From the NCBI GenBank assembly GCA_031256825.1, contig JAIRPV010000027.1, positions 1 to 64,000 of the forward strand: a stretch of DNA of 64,000 nucleotides. Reading direction: 5' to 3'. A model generated the notes under the pieces. The model saw only the letters and a program-made list of their open reading frames with translations. It was not told where the DNA came from and did not search any database. A program made the position numbers and the translations under genes. Positions within the stretch are counted from its first letter, which is position 1; the number at the start of each line of letters is the position of its first letter. Source of the stretch: Oscillospiraceae bacterium. Lineage in GTDB: Bacteria; Bacillota; Clostridia; Oscillospirales; Acutalibacteraceae. Shown one piece after another: positions 27,748 to 36,675 of this stretch.

Positions 27748-28785
27748 ATGAAAAAATTCCTGAGCATCCTCCTGGCTGTGCTGTGCATTGCCGGAACCAT
27801 GTCCGTGGCTGCGTTCGCCGACGACGCAGCGGTTGAAGAGACCCCCATTGTTGAAGAAGCCCCTGCGGTTGAAGAAGCCCCTGCAGCTGAAGAAGCCCCG
27901 GCGGCTGAAGAAGCGCCGGCGGCTGAAGCGTATGATCTGGCTGCGATTGATCCCCTGAACCCCCTGGCCGACCTGTTTGCGCTGACCGAAGAGAACGATC
28001 TTGCGCAGGCGCTGAGCACCGAAGACCAGAAGAAGGCCAACCTGATTATTAACCAGGCCTATATCGACCTGCAGCGCGCCCGCCGTGCTGTGACCCTTGA
28101 TTACGCCGTGGCGGCAAGCGTCCTTGGCTTGGTTAGCGCTTCTCCGGAAGCGATGAAGGGCGAAACGAAGATGACGACAAAAGAGGCTGCCGAGAAGTAT
28201 GCGGAGCTTTCCGCTAAACTTACAGAACTGACTCTTAAGATGGCGTTGGACAACGCGAGCACGGTGGCGACTGTGTCCGAAATTGCGGCAAAGTTCACGG
28301 CGCTCAAACTGAACAGCGCCAAAGTGGAAGAATACTACAACGACGGCACCCTGAAGGCGAAGCTGAGCGATATCGTTGCTGAGATGAAGAAGGTTAGCAA
28401 AATCGACGGCGCGCCCGCCAAAGACTTCCTGAAGAACTTCACCGCCAGCGCGATCAGCTATGTAAAGAAAGCGTATGAACTGAACCTGCTGACGAACCTG
28501 ATTGACACTTCTGCCCTTACGCTGGATCAGTATAAGGCACTCCTCGATGAAGTGGCGAAGCTCAACAAGAAGTCTTCCGAGACCTATGGCGCTTATTACT
28601 ACGAAAACGCGCTTTCCGCCGGCAAGTATTCCACGGCGCTCAACGCGATCCGCACGCAGTACTTCCAGTACTTCAACCTTTACCAGAAGGCTGGCGCGGG
28701 CAAGTTCCCGGCTTACGCCCGCAGCATTGCCACCTATTGGATCTTCAAGACCGTGTTCTTCGGATTCATCTGGCTGAAGTTCTAA
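27748..28785 (+). CDS. Secreted protein with Glu/Ala/Pro repeats and hydrophobic aromatic C-terminus
   Basis: Signal peptide MKKFLSILLAVLCIAGTMSVAAFA; (E)EAPAAEEAPAAEE repeats; C-terminus TYWIFKTVFFGFIWLKF. Confidence 0.85.
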   Translation: MKKFLSILLAVLCIAGTMSVAAFADDAAVEETPIVEEAPAVEEAPAAEEAPAAEEAPAAEAYDLAAIDPLNPLADLFALTEENDLAQALSTEDQKKANLIINQAYIDLQRARRAVTLDYAVAASVLGLVSASPEAMKGETKMTTKEAAEKYAELSAKLTELTLKMALDNASTVATVSEIAAKFTALKLNSAKVEEYYNDGTLKAKLSDIVAEMKKVSKIDGAPAKDFLKNFTASAISYVKKAYELNLLTNLIDTSALTLDQYKALLDEVAKLNKKSSETYGAYYYENALSAGKYSTALNAIRTQYFQYFNLYQKAGAGKFPAYARSIATYWIFKTVFFGFIWLKF

Positions 28786-28805
28786 TTGGCTCCACGCAAG
28801 CAAAC

Positions 28806-28838
28806 CCACGCCCCCGGCCGCAAGGCTGGGGGTTTTTG
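28806..28838 (+). terminator. Intrinsic terminator
   Basis: cccccggccgcaaggctgggggttttt. Confidence 0.75.
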
Positions 28839-28844
28839 CACGGG

Positions 28845-29312
28845 CTAAAGCACCTCGCGCACGCGCACGTGCTGACAGACCACGCCCGCCGCTGTGAGAT
28901 CCGCAAAGCCATAGAGGCCGTCGCGCAGACTGCCGGGGTTGAAGAGGGTGACGCCGTCGCAATAGGTGCAAAACGGCGCGTGGGTGTGGCCGAACAGGCA
29001 AAGCTGCGCGCCGTGCTCCTGCGCGCGGTAGAGCAGGGCGTCGAGGCCCCACTTCACCTGTTCGATGTGGCCGTGGGCGGCGAAGATGCGCTGGCCCGCC
29101 AGCTCGAACTGGGCGTAAAGCGGGGCTTTTTCGGCAGGGCCATCGCAGTTGCCCCGCAGAAGATAGGCGGGTTTGCCGCGATGGCGCAGCAGCTGCGCTT
29201 CGGCAAGGCCGTCGCCCAGAAACACGTAGCAATCCGCCGCAGGCTGCTGATCCACCGCGAGCATCAGGTTGCGCGCTGCGCCGTGGGAATCGGAACAAAC
29301 GAGAATCCGCAT
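28845..29312 (-). CDS. YfcE/MJ0936-like metallophosphoesterase
   Basis: MRILVCSDSHG; LLRGNCDG; AAHGH; LCLFGHTHAPF; LFNPGSLRDG. Confidence 0.9.
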   Translation of the reverse strand: MRILVCSDSHGAARNLMLAVDQQPAADCYVFLGDGLAEAQLLRHRGKPAYLLRGNCDGPAEKAPLYAQFELAGQRIFAAHGHIEQVKWGLDALLYRAQEHGAQLCLFGHTHAPFCTYCDGVTLFNPGSLRDGLYGFADLTAAGVVCQHVRVREVL

Positions 29313-29384
29313 GCATATATCCTCCTTTTGGTTCGTATACATGATTATAGCATGTTGCATGCCCGAACGCAAGGAGGAATTTTT

Positions 29385-29627
29385 ATGGCGGAAAAAATGA
29401 AGGTGACCCCCGCGCAGCTGATGCAGATGGCACGGCAGCTCAAAGGGAAAAACGGCGCGCAGGAAGAGGCGCGGCAGCTGGAGCAATTGGCGCAGAGCGG
29501 CCTGAGCGAGGGCCAGCAGGCGCAGCTGCACAGTGTGATGCAGGACAAGGCAAAACTTGCGCAGCTGCTGGAATCGCCGCAGGCGCGGGCGCTGATGGAA
29601 AAATTGGGAGGGAAACGGGCGGACTAA
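29385..29627 (+). CDS. Small hypothetical protein, Gln/Lys-rich helical
   Basis: MAEKMKVTPAQLMQMARQLKGKNGAQEEARQLEQLAQSGLSEG...; RBS aaggagg. Confidence 0.7.
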   Translation: MAEKMKVTPAQLMQMARQLKGKNGAQEEARQLEQLAQSGLSEGQQAQLHSVMQDKAKLAQLLESPQARALMEKLGGKRAD

Positions 29628-29630
29628 GCC

Positions 29631-30017
29631 ATGGATCTTGATTTTAGCCAAATCAGCGAGATGCTGGGCAATATGAGCGAAGATGAGCTGCAAAACCTCC
29701 AGGAGGCGGCGCAGTCGCTTTTTGCGTCGTTCGGCGGCGGCGACGAAGACGAGAGCGGCTGCCCGCCGCCGCAGGAGGAGGAGAGCGGCGGCGCGGGCGG
29801 CTGGGCCGGGGCGAATTTTAGCGCCATGTTTACGCCGGAACTGCTCGCGCGGCTGGCCCAGATTATGCAGCGCATGAACACCCGCGACCCGCGCACCGAT
29901 TTGATCATGGCGCTCAAGCCGCACCTGAGCCGCCGCCGCCAGCACCGCGCCGAGCAGGCCGTGCAGATGATGAAAATGCTCGAACTGCTGCCCGCGCTGC
30001 AAGGGGCAATGCATTAA
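29631..30017 (+). CDS. Hypothetical protein
   Basis: MDLDFSQISEMLGNMSEDELQNLQEAAQSLFASFGGGDEDE...; tightly linked to flanking ORFs. Confidence 0.7.
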   Translation: MDLDFSQISEMLGNMSEDELQNLQEAAQSLFASFGGGDEDESGCPPPQEEESGGAGGWAGANFSAMFTPELLARLAQIMQRMNTRDPRTDLIMALKPHLSRRRQHRAEQAVQMMKMLELLPALQGAMH

Positions 30018-30052
30018 GATGAAGGCGAAACCACGAGAAGGGAGGGGGCCTT

Positions 30053-30643
30053 ATGCCAACCGCGCCGCGCAACCGGCAGGAGTTCCTGCGCATGCAGGAG
30101 CAGGCTGTGGCTGCCGCCCGCGACATGCAGCGCCGCGCCACGCTGCCTGTGCCGCCGCGCCGCCCGGCCGCGCCCCCTCCGCGCCAGCAGCCGCCGGCGC
30201 CGCCGCCGGTTCTGCACCACCGCAGACCCTCGCAGCAGGCGCGGCAGAACGCCTCGTATGGGCGCACGCGGGACGAGGGCGCTAACCGCCGGGGGCAAAG
30301 TTGGCGGGAACCGCAGGCCTACCGGCAGCAGCCGCCGATGCACGCAGCGCCAAAACGCCCGCCGCGCGCGCCGGGGCCAGAGCGGAGGTATGGCGCGCCG
30401 CCGCCACGCAGCGCGCCGCCGCCCCCGCCGCCGGTTGCCGCAGACGTGCCGCCGCTGAGCGAATTGTTCGCGATGCTGGGCGGGTTGGGCGGATCGCCGC
30501 CGCCGCCGCCGCTGCATTTTGAAGGAGCGCCGCCGGGCGAAGACGGCGTAGACGTTACGCTGATGATGGTGCTGCTGCTGCTTTTGCGCAAGGAAAATGC
30601 CGATCAGGGGTTGATGCTGGCGCTGATGTATATCATGATGTAG
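30053..30643 (+). CDS. Pro/Arg-rich hypothetical protein with hydrophobic C-terminus
   Basis: RRPAAPPPRQQPPAPPPV...; C-terminal VDVTLMMVLLLLLRKENADQGLMLALMYIMM; RBS gggaggg. Confidence 0.65.
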   Translation: MPTAPRNRQEFLRMQEQAVAAARDMQRRATLPVPPRRPAAPPPRQQPPAPPPVLHHRRPSQQARQNASYGRTRDEGANRRGQSWREPQAYRQQPPMHAAPKRPPRAPGPERRYGAPPPRSAPPPPPPVAADVPPLSELFAMLGGLGGSPPPPPLHFEGAPPGEDGVDVTLMMVLLLLLRKENADQGLMLALMYIMM

Positions 30644-30674
30644 GAAAAAAAGCCAAAAATATTTTGAAAAACGA

Positions 30675-30703
30675 TTGACAGCCCGCGCCGAATGTGGTAT
30701 ACT
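30675..30703 (+). promoter_or_regulatory. SigA-type promoter of the aro operon leader
   Basis: TTGACA-17 nt-TATACT. Confidence 0.75.
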
Positions 30704-30731
30704 GGTAGCAATTAGTGAAAAGGAGCAGCAC

Positions 30732-30830
30732 ATGAACCGGATCAGCCCATTCAGCTTTACCCGCTTTAGCAGCTTTGCCTACGGTTGGCAGGGCGTTTGT
30801 TGGTTTGGCTGCAAGGCGGTTCGTGGGTAA
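30732..30830 (+). CDS. Putative aromatic-amino-acid leader peptide MNRISPFSFTRFSSFAYGWQGVCWFGCKAVRG
   Basis: RBS aaaaggagc before ATG; 5 Phe, 2 Trp and 1 Tyr in 32 residues; located between promoter and terminator upstream of the aro operon. Confidence 0.75.
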   Translation: MNRISPFSFTRFSSFAYGWQGVCWFGCKAVRG

Positions 30831-30847
30831 TCCTCACAGAATTAGCT

Positions 30848-30882
30848 CTCCTCCGCAGTCAACCGACTGCGGGGGTTTTTTA
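30848..30882 (+). terminator. Putative attenuator terminator of the aro operon
   Basis: cctccgcagtc-aacc-gactgcggggg followed by TTTTTTATT. Confidence 0.8.
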
Positions 30883-30922
30883 TTGGACAGCAGATTGGTA
30901 AGCAAAGAAAGGGGCGCTCCAC

Positions 30923-31924
30923 ATGATAGTCATCTTAAAACAAAACCACGACCAAAAGCAGCTCGAGGAGCTGCGCGCCTGGCTGGAAGAGCAGGAGATC
31001 AGCATTCAGGTGAACCATGGCGTGCATTCCACGGTGCTCGGGCTGATTGGCGACACCTCGCAGGTGGACTCCGACCTCATCGAGGCGCTGGATATCGTGG
31101 AAGCGGTTAAGCGCGTGCAGGAACCCTATAAGAAGGCGAACCGCAAGTTTCATCCGCAAAATTCCGTTGTTACCGTTGGCGGCGTGCCCGTTGGCGGCGG
31201 CGGCTTTGTTGTGATGGCGGGGCCTTGCTCGGTGGAGTCGCGCGAGCAGCTGTGCGAGGTGGCGCAGGCTGTGAAGGCTTCGGGCGCGCAGATTTTGCGG
31301 GGCGGCGCCTTTAAGCCGCGCACTTCGCCTTATGCCTTTCAAGGCATGCGCGAAAGCGGCATCGACTTGCTGCTCGAGGCGAAAAAGCTCACAGGGTTGC
31401 CGATTGTGACGGAAATCATGGACATTTCGCATCTGGATTCTTTTGCGCAGGTGGATTGTATCCAGGTGGGCGCGCGGAATATGCAGAATTTTGAGCTGCT
31501 CAAGGAACTGGGGCGCAGCAAAACGCCGGTGCTCCTGAAGCGCGGGCTTTCATCCACGATACAGGAATGGCTCATGTCGGCGGAGTACATCATGGCGGGC
31601 GGCAACGAAAACGTGATCCTCTGCGAGCGCGGCATACGGACATTCGAGACCGCCACGCGCAATACCTTTGATATTTCGGCCGTGCCGGTGCTGCGGGAGC
31701 ATTCGCACCTGCCCGTGATTATGGATCCGAGCCACGCGACGGGGGTTGCGCGGTATGTGAAACCGCTGGCCGTTGCGGCGGCGGCCATTGGCGCGGACGG
31801 GCTGATGATTGAGGTGCACAACAACCCCGCAAAGGCGCTGTGCGACGGGCCGCAATCGCTTACGCCGGAGCAGTTCGACGACACGATGCGCAGCGTGAAC
31901 GCCGTGCTGGCGGCACGGAGGTAG
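30923..31924 (+). CDS. aroF: 3-deoxy-7-phosphoheptulonate synthase (DAHP synthase)
   Basis: VMAGPCSVESREQLCEVAQAVKASGAQILRGGAFKPRTSPYAFQG; VGARNMQNFELLKELG; PVIMDPSHATG. Confidence 0.95.
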   Translation: MIVILKQNHDQKQLEELRAWLEEQEISIQVNHGVHSTVLGLIGDTSQVDSDLIEALDIVEAVKRVQEPYKKANRKFHPQNSVVTVGGVPVGGGGFVVMAGPCSVESREQLCEVAQAVKASGAQILRGGAFKPRTSPYAFQGMRESGIDLLLEAKKLTGLPIVTEIMDISHLDSFAQVDCIQVGARNMQNFELLKELGRSKTPVLLKRGLSSTIQEWLMSAEYIMAGGNENVILCERGIRTFETATRNTFDISAVPVLREHSHLPVIMDPSHATGVARYVKPLAVAAAAIGADGLMIEVHNNPAKALCDGPQSLTPEQFDDTMRSVNAVLAARR

Positions 31925-31931
31925 CGCGGCA

Positions 31932-32969
31932 ATGACAAAAGTGGAGGTTCCGCTGGGGGAGCGGGCGTATGACGTCGTGATCGATCCGGGCATTTTGTGT
32001 AAAGCGGCAGAGCTTTACACCTCGGTTATCCCGGGAAAAAAAGCGCTGCTGGTATCCGATCAAACGGTCTATCACCTTTATGGCGCAGGGGTTTCAGCGG
32101 CTTTGGCCGCAGCGGGGATTGAACTGGCCGTTTATACATTCCCGCCGGGGGAGGCAAGTAAATCCCTTTACACCTATGAACAGATCCTGAACGCTGCCGC
32201 CGCGTTTCAGCTGACCAACAGCGACGCGTTCCTTGCGCTGGGCGGGGGTGTGACCGGCGATTTGACAGGATTTGCCGCAGCGACGTATCACCGCGGGATT
32301 CGATTTGTGCAGATGCCGACCACACTGCTGGCGATGGTGGATTCTTCGGTGGGGGGCAAAACAGGGGTGAATCTGGCGGCGGGCAAGAACCTGGCGGGGG
32401 CCTTCTGGCAGCCGCGGCTGGTGCTTTGCGATCCCCTGCTGCTGCGCACGCTCCCGCCGGAGCAATATGCCGACGGGTTGGCGGAATGCCTGAAATATGG
32501 CGTTCTTTGGGACGAGGTGCTGTTTGCGCAGCTGGAGCGGGGCGCGCTGTTTCAGGTGACGGAACGGCAGATTGCGCGATGTGTTGAGCTGAAGCGTGAC
32601 GTGGTGCTGCGCGACGAGCGCGACAAAGGGCAGCGGCAGCTGCTGAACCTTGGCCACACCATCGGCCACGCGATAGAGCAGGCCAGCGGTTTTGCCATTG
32701 GCCACGGCGCAGCGGTTGGCCTGGGCATGCTGATGATTGCCGGGCTGTTTTGCCCGGAAATATCGGGCAGGATCCGCCGCGCGCTGCGGGAGAATGGGCT
32801 GCCGACAGAATGGGATGGATCGAGGGAGGACATCGCCCGCGCGCTTTTGCAGGATAAAAAACGCGCCGGGGATGCGATTGATCTTGTGATTCCTCTTCGC
32901 ATTGGAGCCTGCGAACTGCGGCGGATGCCGATTGGGGCGGTGAAAAATTTGTGGGAGGAGCAGCTATGA
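31932..32969 (+). CDS. aroB: 3-dehydroquinate synthase
   Basis: ALGGGVTGDLTGFAAATYHRGIRFVQMPTTLLAMVDSSVGGKTGVNLAAGKN; LNLGHTIGHAIE. Confidence 0.95.
   Translation: MTKVEVPLGERAYDVVIDPGILCKAAELYTSVIPGKKALLVSDQTVYHLYGAGVSAALAAAGIELAVYTFPPGEASKSLYTYEQILNAAAAFQLTNSDAFLALGGGVTGDLTGFAAATYHRGIRFVQMPTTLLAMVDSSVGGKTGVNLAAGKNLAGAFWQPRLVLCDPLLLRTLPPEQYADGLAECLKYGVLWDEVLFAQLERGALFQVTERQIARCVELKRDVVLRDERDKGQRQLLNLGHTIGHAIEQASGFAIGHGAAVGLGMLMIAGLFCPEISGRIRRALRENGLPTEWDGSREDIARALLQDKKRAGDAIDLVIPLRIGACELRRMPIGAVKNLWEEQL
31998..32019. promoter_or_regulatory. 22-bp bipartite palindrome (motif instance 1, inside aroB)
   Basis: TGTAAAG-CGGCAGAG-CTTTACA. Confidence 0.6.
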
Positions 32970-34099
32970 CGACACGTTTGCGCGCTAGCACACTGTCGGG
33001 AGAAATCGATGCGCTCCCGTCTAAGTATGACATGCACCGCCTGATGATTGCGGCCCATTTGGCGGGAATGGATGTCACAAGTTGGCCAACGCCGTCGGAC
33101 GACATTGCCGCGACGCGGGATTGTTTGCTATCAAATGACAGAAAAAATTGCCGCGAAAGCGGTTCTACGCTGCGATTTTTGCTGCCTGTCATGGCCGCGC
33201 TTGACAAGGCCTGCACCTTTACAGGGACGGGGCGGCTGCCCAAAAGGCCCATAGAACCGCTGATTGCGCTATTGCGCGCCCATGGCTGCGAAGTCAGCGC
33301 GACAAGTGTTCCGCTTGTCATTCGGGGGAAATTGCGCCCGGGTCGGTTTGAACTGCCGGGGAATATCAGTTCGCAGTTTGTGACAGGCCTTCTCTTTGCG
33401 CTGCCGTTATTGGAAGACGCGAGCGAAATTGTGCTGACCAGCCCTCTGGAGTCGGCAGGATATGTGGAAATGACGCTGTGCACGCTGCGAAAATTCGGGA
33501 TTATTGTTGAAATAACGAGAAACGGGTACCGAATCGAGCCGCAGCGCTACCGCCCGACGGACGCGACGCAACCGGAGGGGGACTGGTCGAACGCGGCGTT
33601 TTGGTTGGCGGCAGGGGTGAATGTGACAGGATTAAACGAGAATTCGCCGCAACCCGATCGAGAAATACAACATTTATTGCGGCAAATGGGCTTTCCGCGG
33701 AGGGGAATCGTTATGGATGCGGCGCAGTGCCCGGATTTGGCGCCGCTGATGGCGGCGATTATGGCTTCGGCGCAGGGCGAAAGCCGAATCATCCACGCGG
33801 CGCGGCTGCGGCTGAAAGAGAGCGATCGGTTGCACGCAATGGCGGAAAATCTCAACGCGCTGGGCGGAAATGTGACAGAACTGCCCGACGGATTGGTGAT
33901 TCAGGGACGGCAATTGAGGGGCGGCGTTGTGGAAAGTTTCAACGATCATCGCGTTGCAATGGCGATGGCGATTGCTGCGCTATCTTGCGAAGGCGCGGTG
34001 ACGCTGCGTGGCGCTGAAGCGGTGCAAAAGAGTTATCCGCGATTTTGGGAAGATTATCAACGACTAGGAGGCCGATATGAGCTCGAGATTTGGGAATAA
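32966..34099 (+). CDS. aroA: 3-phosphoshikimate 1-carboxyvinyltransferase (EPSP synthase)
   Basis: SGSTLRFLLPVMAA; FTGTGRLPKRPIEPL; RLKESDRLHAMAENL; SFNDHRVAMAMAIA; ATGA overlap with aroB. Confidence 0.94.
   Translation: MTTRLRASTLSGEIDALPSKYDMHRLMIAAHLAGMDVTSWPTPSDDIAATRDCLLSNDRKNCRESGSTLRFLLPVMAALDKACTFTGTGRLPKRPIEPLIALLRAHGCEVSATSVPLVIRGKLRPGRFELPGNISSQFVTGLLFALPLLEDASEIVLTSPLESAGYVEMTLCTLRKFGIIVEITRNGYRIEPQRYRPTDATQPEGDWSNAAFWLAAGVNVTGLNENSPQPDREIQHLLRQMGFPRRGIVMDAAQCPDLAPLMAAIMASAQGESRIIHAARLRLKESDRLHAMAENLNALGGNVTELPDGLVIQGRQLRGGVVESFNDHRVAMAMAIAALSCEGAVTLRGAEAVQKSYPRFWEDYQRLGGRYELEIWE
33202..33223. promoter_or_regulatory. Bipartite motif instance 2 (inside aroA, one divergent half-site)
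   Basis: TGACAAG-GCCTGCAC-CTTTACA. Confidence 0.45.
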
Positions 34100-35054
34100 T
34101 GTCACATTTTCGGTGTTTGGGCAGTCGCATTCCGAGGCAATTGGCGTTGTGATCGACGGCTTGCCTGCCGGGGAGGCCATCGATATGCAGCAGGTGCAGG
34201 CGTTCATGGACCGGCGCGCGCCGGGGAACCGCCCGAGCGACACGCCGCGCCGCGAAGCGGATGTGCCGCGGGTGCTGTCCGGCCTGGTGCACCATGTTAC
34301 GTGCGGCGCGCCGCTGTGCGCGGTGATCCAAAACACGGACACCCATCCAGAGGACTACGAAAAATTGCGGGACATCCCGCGGCCGGGGCATGCGGATTAC
34401 CCGTTGCGGGTCAAATTTCAGGGATTTCAGGATATCCGGGGGGGAGGGCACGCCTCCGGGCGGCTGACGGCCCCGCTTTGCTTTGCCGGGGCGGTTTGCG
34501 CGCAGATTTTGGCGCGTAAAGGGATTGAACTTGTCGCGCGAATTGTTGAAATGGGAGATGTAAAGGCCGCGGCCTTTACAGGGGATTCGGTGGGCGGCGT
34601 GATTGAGTGCGAGGCGCGGGGGCTGCCTGCCGGATTGGGCGAGCCGATGTTCGGGGGGGTGGAAAATCGGCTGGCAGCGGCAATTTTTGGGATACCGGCG
34701 GTTCGCGGGATCGAATTTGGTGCGGGATTTGCGGCGGCGCGAATGAAAGGATCAGAGCACAACGACGCGTATCGGCTGGAAGGCGAGCAGGTGCGGACCG
34801 CAACCAACCACCATGGCGGCGTGCTGGGAGGCGTTACGACAGGCATGCCGCTGGTGTTTCGAATCGCGATCAAGCCGACGCCGTCGATTGCGCGGACACA
34901 GACGACCGTGGATTTTGCGCGGAACCGGGAAACGGAGCTGGCCGTCGGCGGGCGGCATGACGTGTGCATTGTGCCGCGCGTGGTGCCGGTGGCGGAGGCT
35001 GTGACGGCATGCGTTTTGCTGGATTTGCTTTTGGATGCGAAAGGAGTATTTTGA
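34077..35054 (+). CDS. aroC: Chorismate synthase
   Basis: VTFSVFGQSHSEAIGVVIDGLPAG; RRAPGNRPSDTPRREAD; GGGHASGRLTAPLCFAGA; TNHHGGVLGGVTTGMPLVFRIAIKPTPSI. Confidence 0.95.
   Translation: MSSRFGNNVTFSVFGQSHSEAIGVVIDGLPAGEAIDMQQVQAFMDRRAPGNRPSDTPRREADVPRVLSGLVHHVTCGAPLCAVIQNTDTHPEDYEKLRDIPRPGHADYPLRVKFQGFQDIRGGGHASGRLTAPLCFAGAVCAQILARKGIELVARIVEMGDVKAAAFTGDSVGGVIECEARGLPAGLGEPMFGGVENRLAAAIFGIPAVRGIEFGAGFAAARMKGSEHNDAYRLEGEQVRTATNHHGGVLGGVTTGMPLVFRIAIKPTPSIARTQTTVDFARNRETELAVGGRHDVCIVPRVVPVAEAVTACVLLDLLLDAKGVF
34559..34580. promoter_or_regulatory. 22-bp bipartite palindrome (motif instance 3, inside aroC; perfect 22-bp palindrome)
   Basis: TGTAAAG-GCCGCGGC-CTTTACA. Confidence 0.65.
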
Positions 35055-36208
35055 TGCCGCTGGATGAAATTCGACAGGAAATCGACGCGATCGACAATGA
35101 ACTTGCTTTGCTGTTTCAGCGCCGTATGGCGTTAACAGGCGAAGTTGCCCGGGAAAAGAGACAGTCTGGCGGGCCGATTTTGCGGCGCGAGCGGGAAGAA
35201 GCAATCCTGGAGCGCCTTGGCGCGGGCATGCCGTTGACGACAAAATCGGCGCTGAATCAACTTTATTCGACCATATTCCGCTTGAGCCGCGGGCGGCAGA
35301 TGTCGCTGATGGACGGGGAAGAATGTGGGATACGGCAGGAAATTGCGGCGGCGCGGGAGCGCGGGAGCGCGGGATTTCCCGGCGTGGGCAGCGTAGCGTG
35401 CCAGGGGATTCGTGGAGCATATTCACATATTGCGGCGCAGCAACTGTTTTCTGAGCCGAATGTGGTGTTTCTTCGCACTTTTGACGCTGTTTTTCGCGCA
35501 GTAGAATGCGGACTTTGCCGCTATGGCGTGTTACCGATCGAAAACAGCACCTATGGCAGCGTGACGCAGGTCTATGACCTGTTAAAGCGCCACAGCTGCT
35601 CGATCGTGCGCGCGCTGCGGCTGCCCATTGATCATTGTCTGCTGAGCCGCGCTAAATTCCTAAAGGATGTAAAAGAAATCTATTCGCACGAGCAGGCTCT
35701 TGGGCAATGTGCTGAATTTTTGGAAAAATTAGGGAAGCATGTGGCCATCACGGTGTGCGAAAACACCGCCGTAGCGGCGCGCATGGCAGCGGAATCGGGC
35801 AGGGAAGACGTGGCGGCGATTTCATCGGAGGAATGCGCGGAACTTTACGGGTTGCGCGTGCTAAAGCGGAGCATTCAACGGGAAGCGCGCAATGAGACGC
35901 GGTTTATCTGCATTGCGCGGCAGCCGGAGCTGTTTCCCGAGGCAAATCGATGCAGCGTTCTGTTGTCATTACAACATCGACCGGGTTCATTGGCCGAACT
36001 GCTGCAATTGCCCGCCGCTTTGGGGATTAATCTCACAAAACTGGAGAATCGCCCGGCGCCGGGCCGTGAGTTTGAGTTTTTATTTTATCTTGATTTGGAG
36101 TGTGACGCGTCACAGCCTGAAACTGTCGATTTTCTGGAGCGCATGGCACAACTGAGCGAGGCGTTCACATTTTTGGGCAGTTACCGAGAAATGGGAGGGA
36201 TTCTATGA
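35054..36208 (+). CDS. pheA: Bifunctional chorismate mutase/prephenate dehydratase
   Basis: N-terminal LDEIRQEIDAIDNELALLFQRRM; GIRGAYSHIAA; YGVLPIENSTYGSV; ACT region LSLQHRPGSLAELLQ. Confidence 0.93.
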   Translation: MPLDEIRQEIDAIDNELALLFQRRMALTGEVAREKRQSGGPILRREREEAILERLGAGMPLTTKSALNQLYSTIFRLSRGRQMSLMDGEECGIRQEIAAARERGSAGFPGVGSVACQGIRGAYSHIAAQQLFSEPNVVFLRTFDAVFRAVECGLCRYGVLPIENSTYGSVTQVYDLLKRHSCSIVRALRLPIDHCLLSRAKFLKDVKEIYSHEQALGQCAEFLEKLGKHVAITVCENTAVAARMAAESGREDVAAISSEECAELYGLRVLKRSIQREARNETRFICIARQPELFPEANRCSVLLSLQHRPGSLAELLQLPAALGINLTKLENRPAPGREFEFLFYLDLECDASQPETVDFLERMAQLSEAFTFLGSYREMGGIL

Positions 36209-36675
36209 CGATATCAGTCGAAATTGCGCGAAAAAGAGGGCTGCGAAAGCTAATTGCCATGCAACGCGCGGCGTTCCGGCCGCTTTATCAGCTTTACCGC
36301 GATGAAGGAAGCCCTTATTTGCGCGGGCGAAAAGAACACGCTGAATGGCTGAAGCGAACGGATCGTTATGTTTATCAGATTTGCGCGGATGGCAAGTGTT
36401 GCGGCGGAATTGTTGCATTTGAACGAGAGAATGGGGTATTTTATCTGGCGCGTTTGTATATTTTGCCGAATATGCAGGGCAAAGGCGTTGGCGCGCAAGC
36501 AATTGCCCTGTTGGAAGCGGAGCTGCCGCAGGCGCGCAAGTGGAGCGTGGATTTCCCGGCGGATCAGCCGCAGAACAGGCGCTGTTATGAGAAGGCGGGG
36601 TACCGCGACACAGGGCTGACAAGGCAAATCAATGAACGATTGACTTTGGCGATTTACGAGAAAGAAGTGAACTGA
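36205..36675 (+). CDS. GNAT family N-acetyltransferase
   Basis: ARLYILPNMQGKGVGAQAIALLEAELP; NRRCYEKAGYRDTG. Confidence 0.85.
   Translation: MTISVEIARKRGLRKLIAMQRAAFRPLYQLYRDEGSPYLRGRKEHAEWLKRTDRYVYQICADGKCCGGIVAFERENGVFYLARLYILPNMQGKGVGAQAIALLEAELPQARKWSVDFPADQPQNRRCYEKAGYRDTGLTRQINERLTLAIYEKEVN

Noticed and set aside
28463-28484. tgtaaag at 28463 as another bipartite motif site
   Set aside because: The second half-site at the N8 position does not match.
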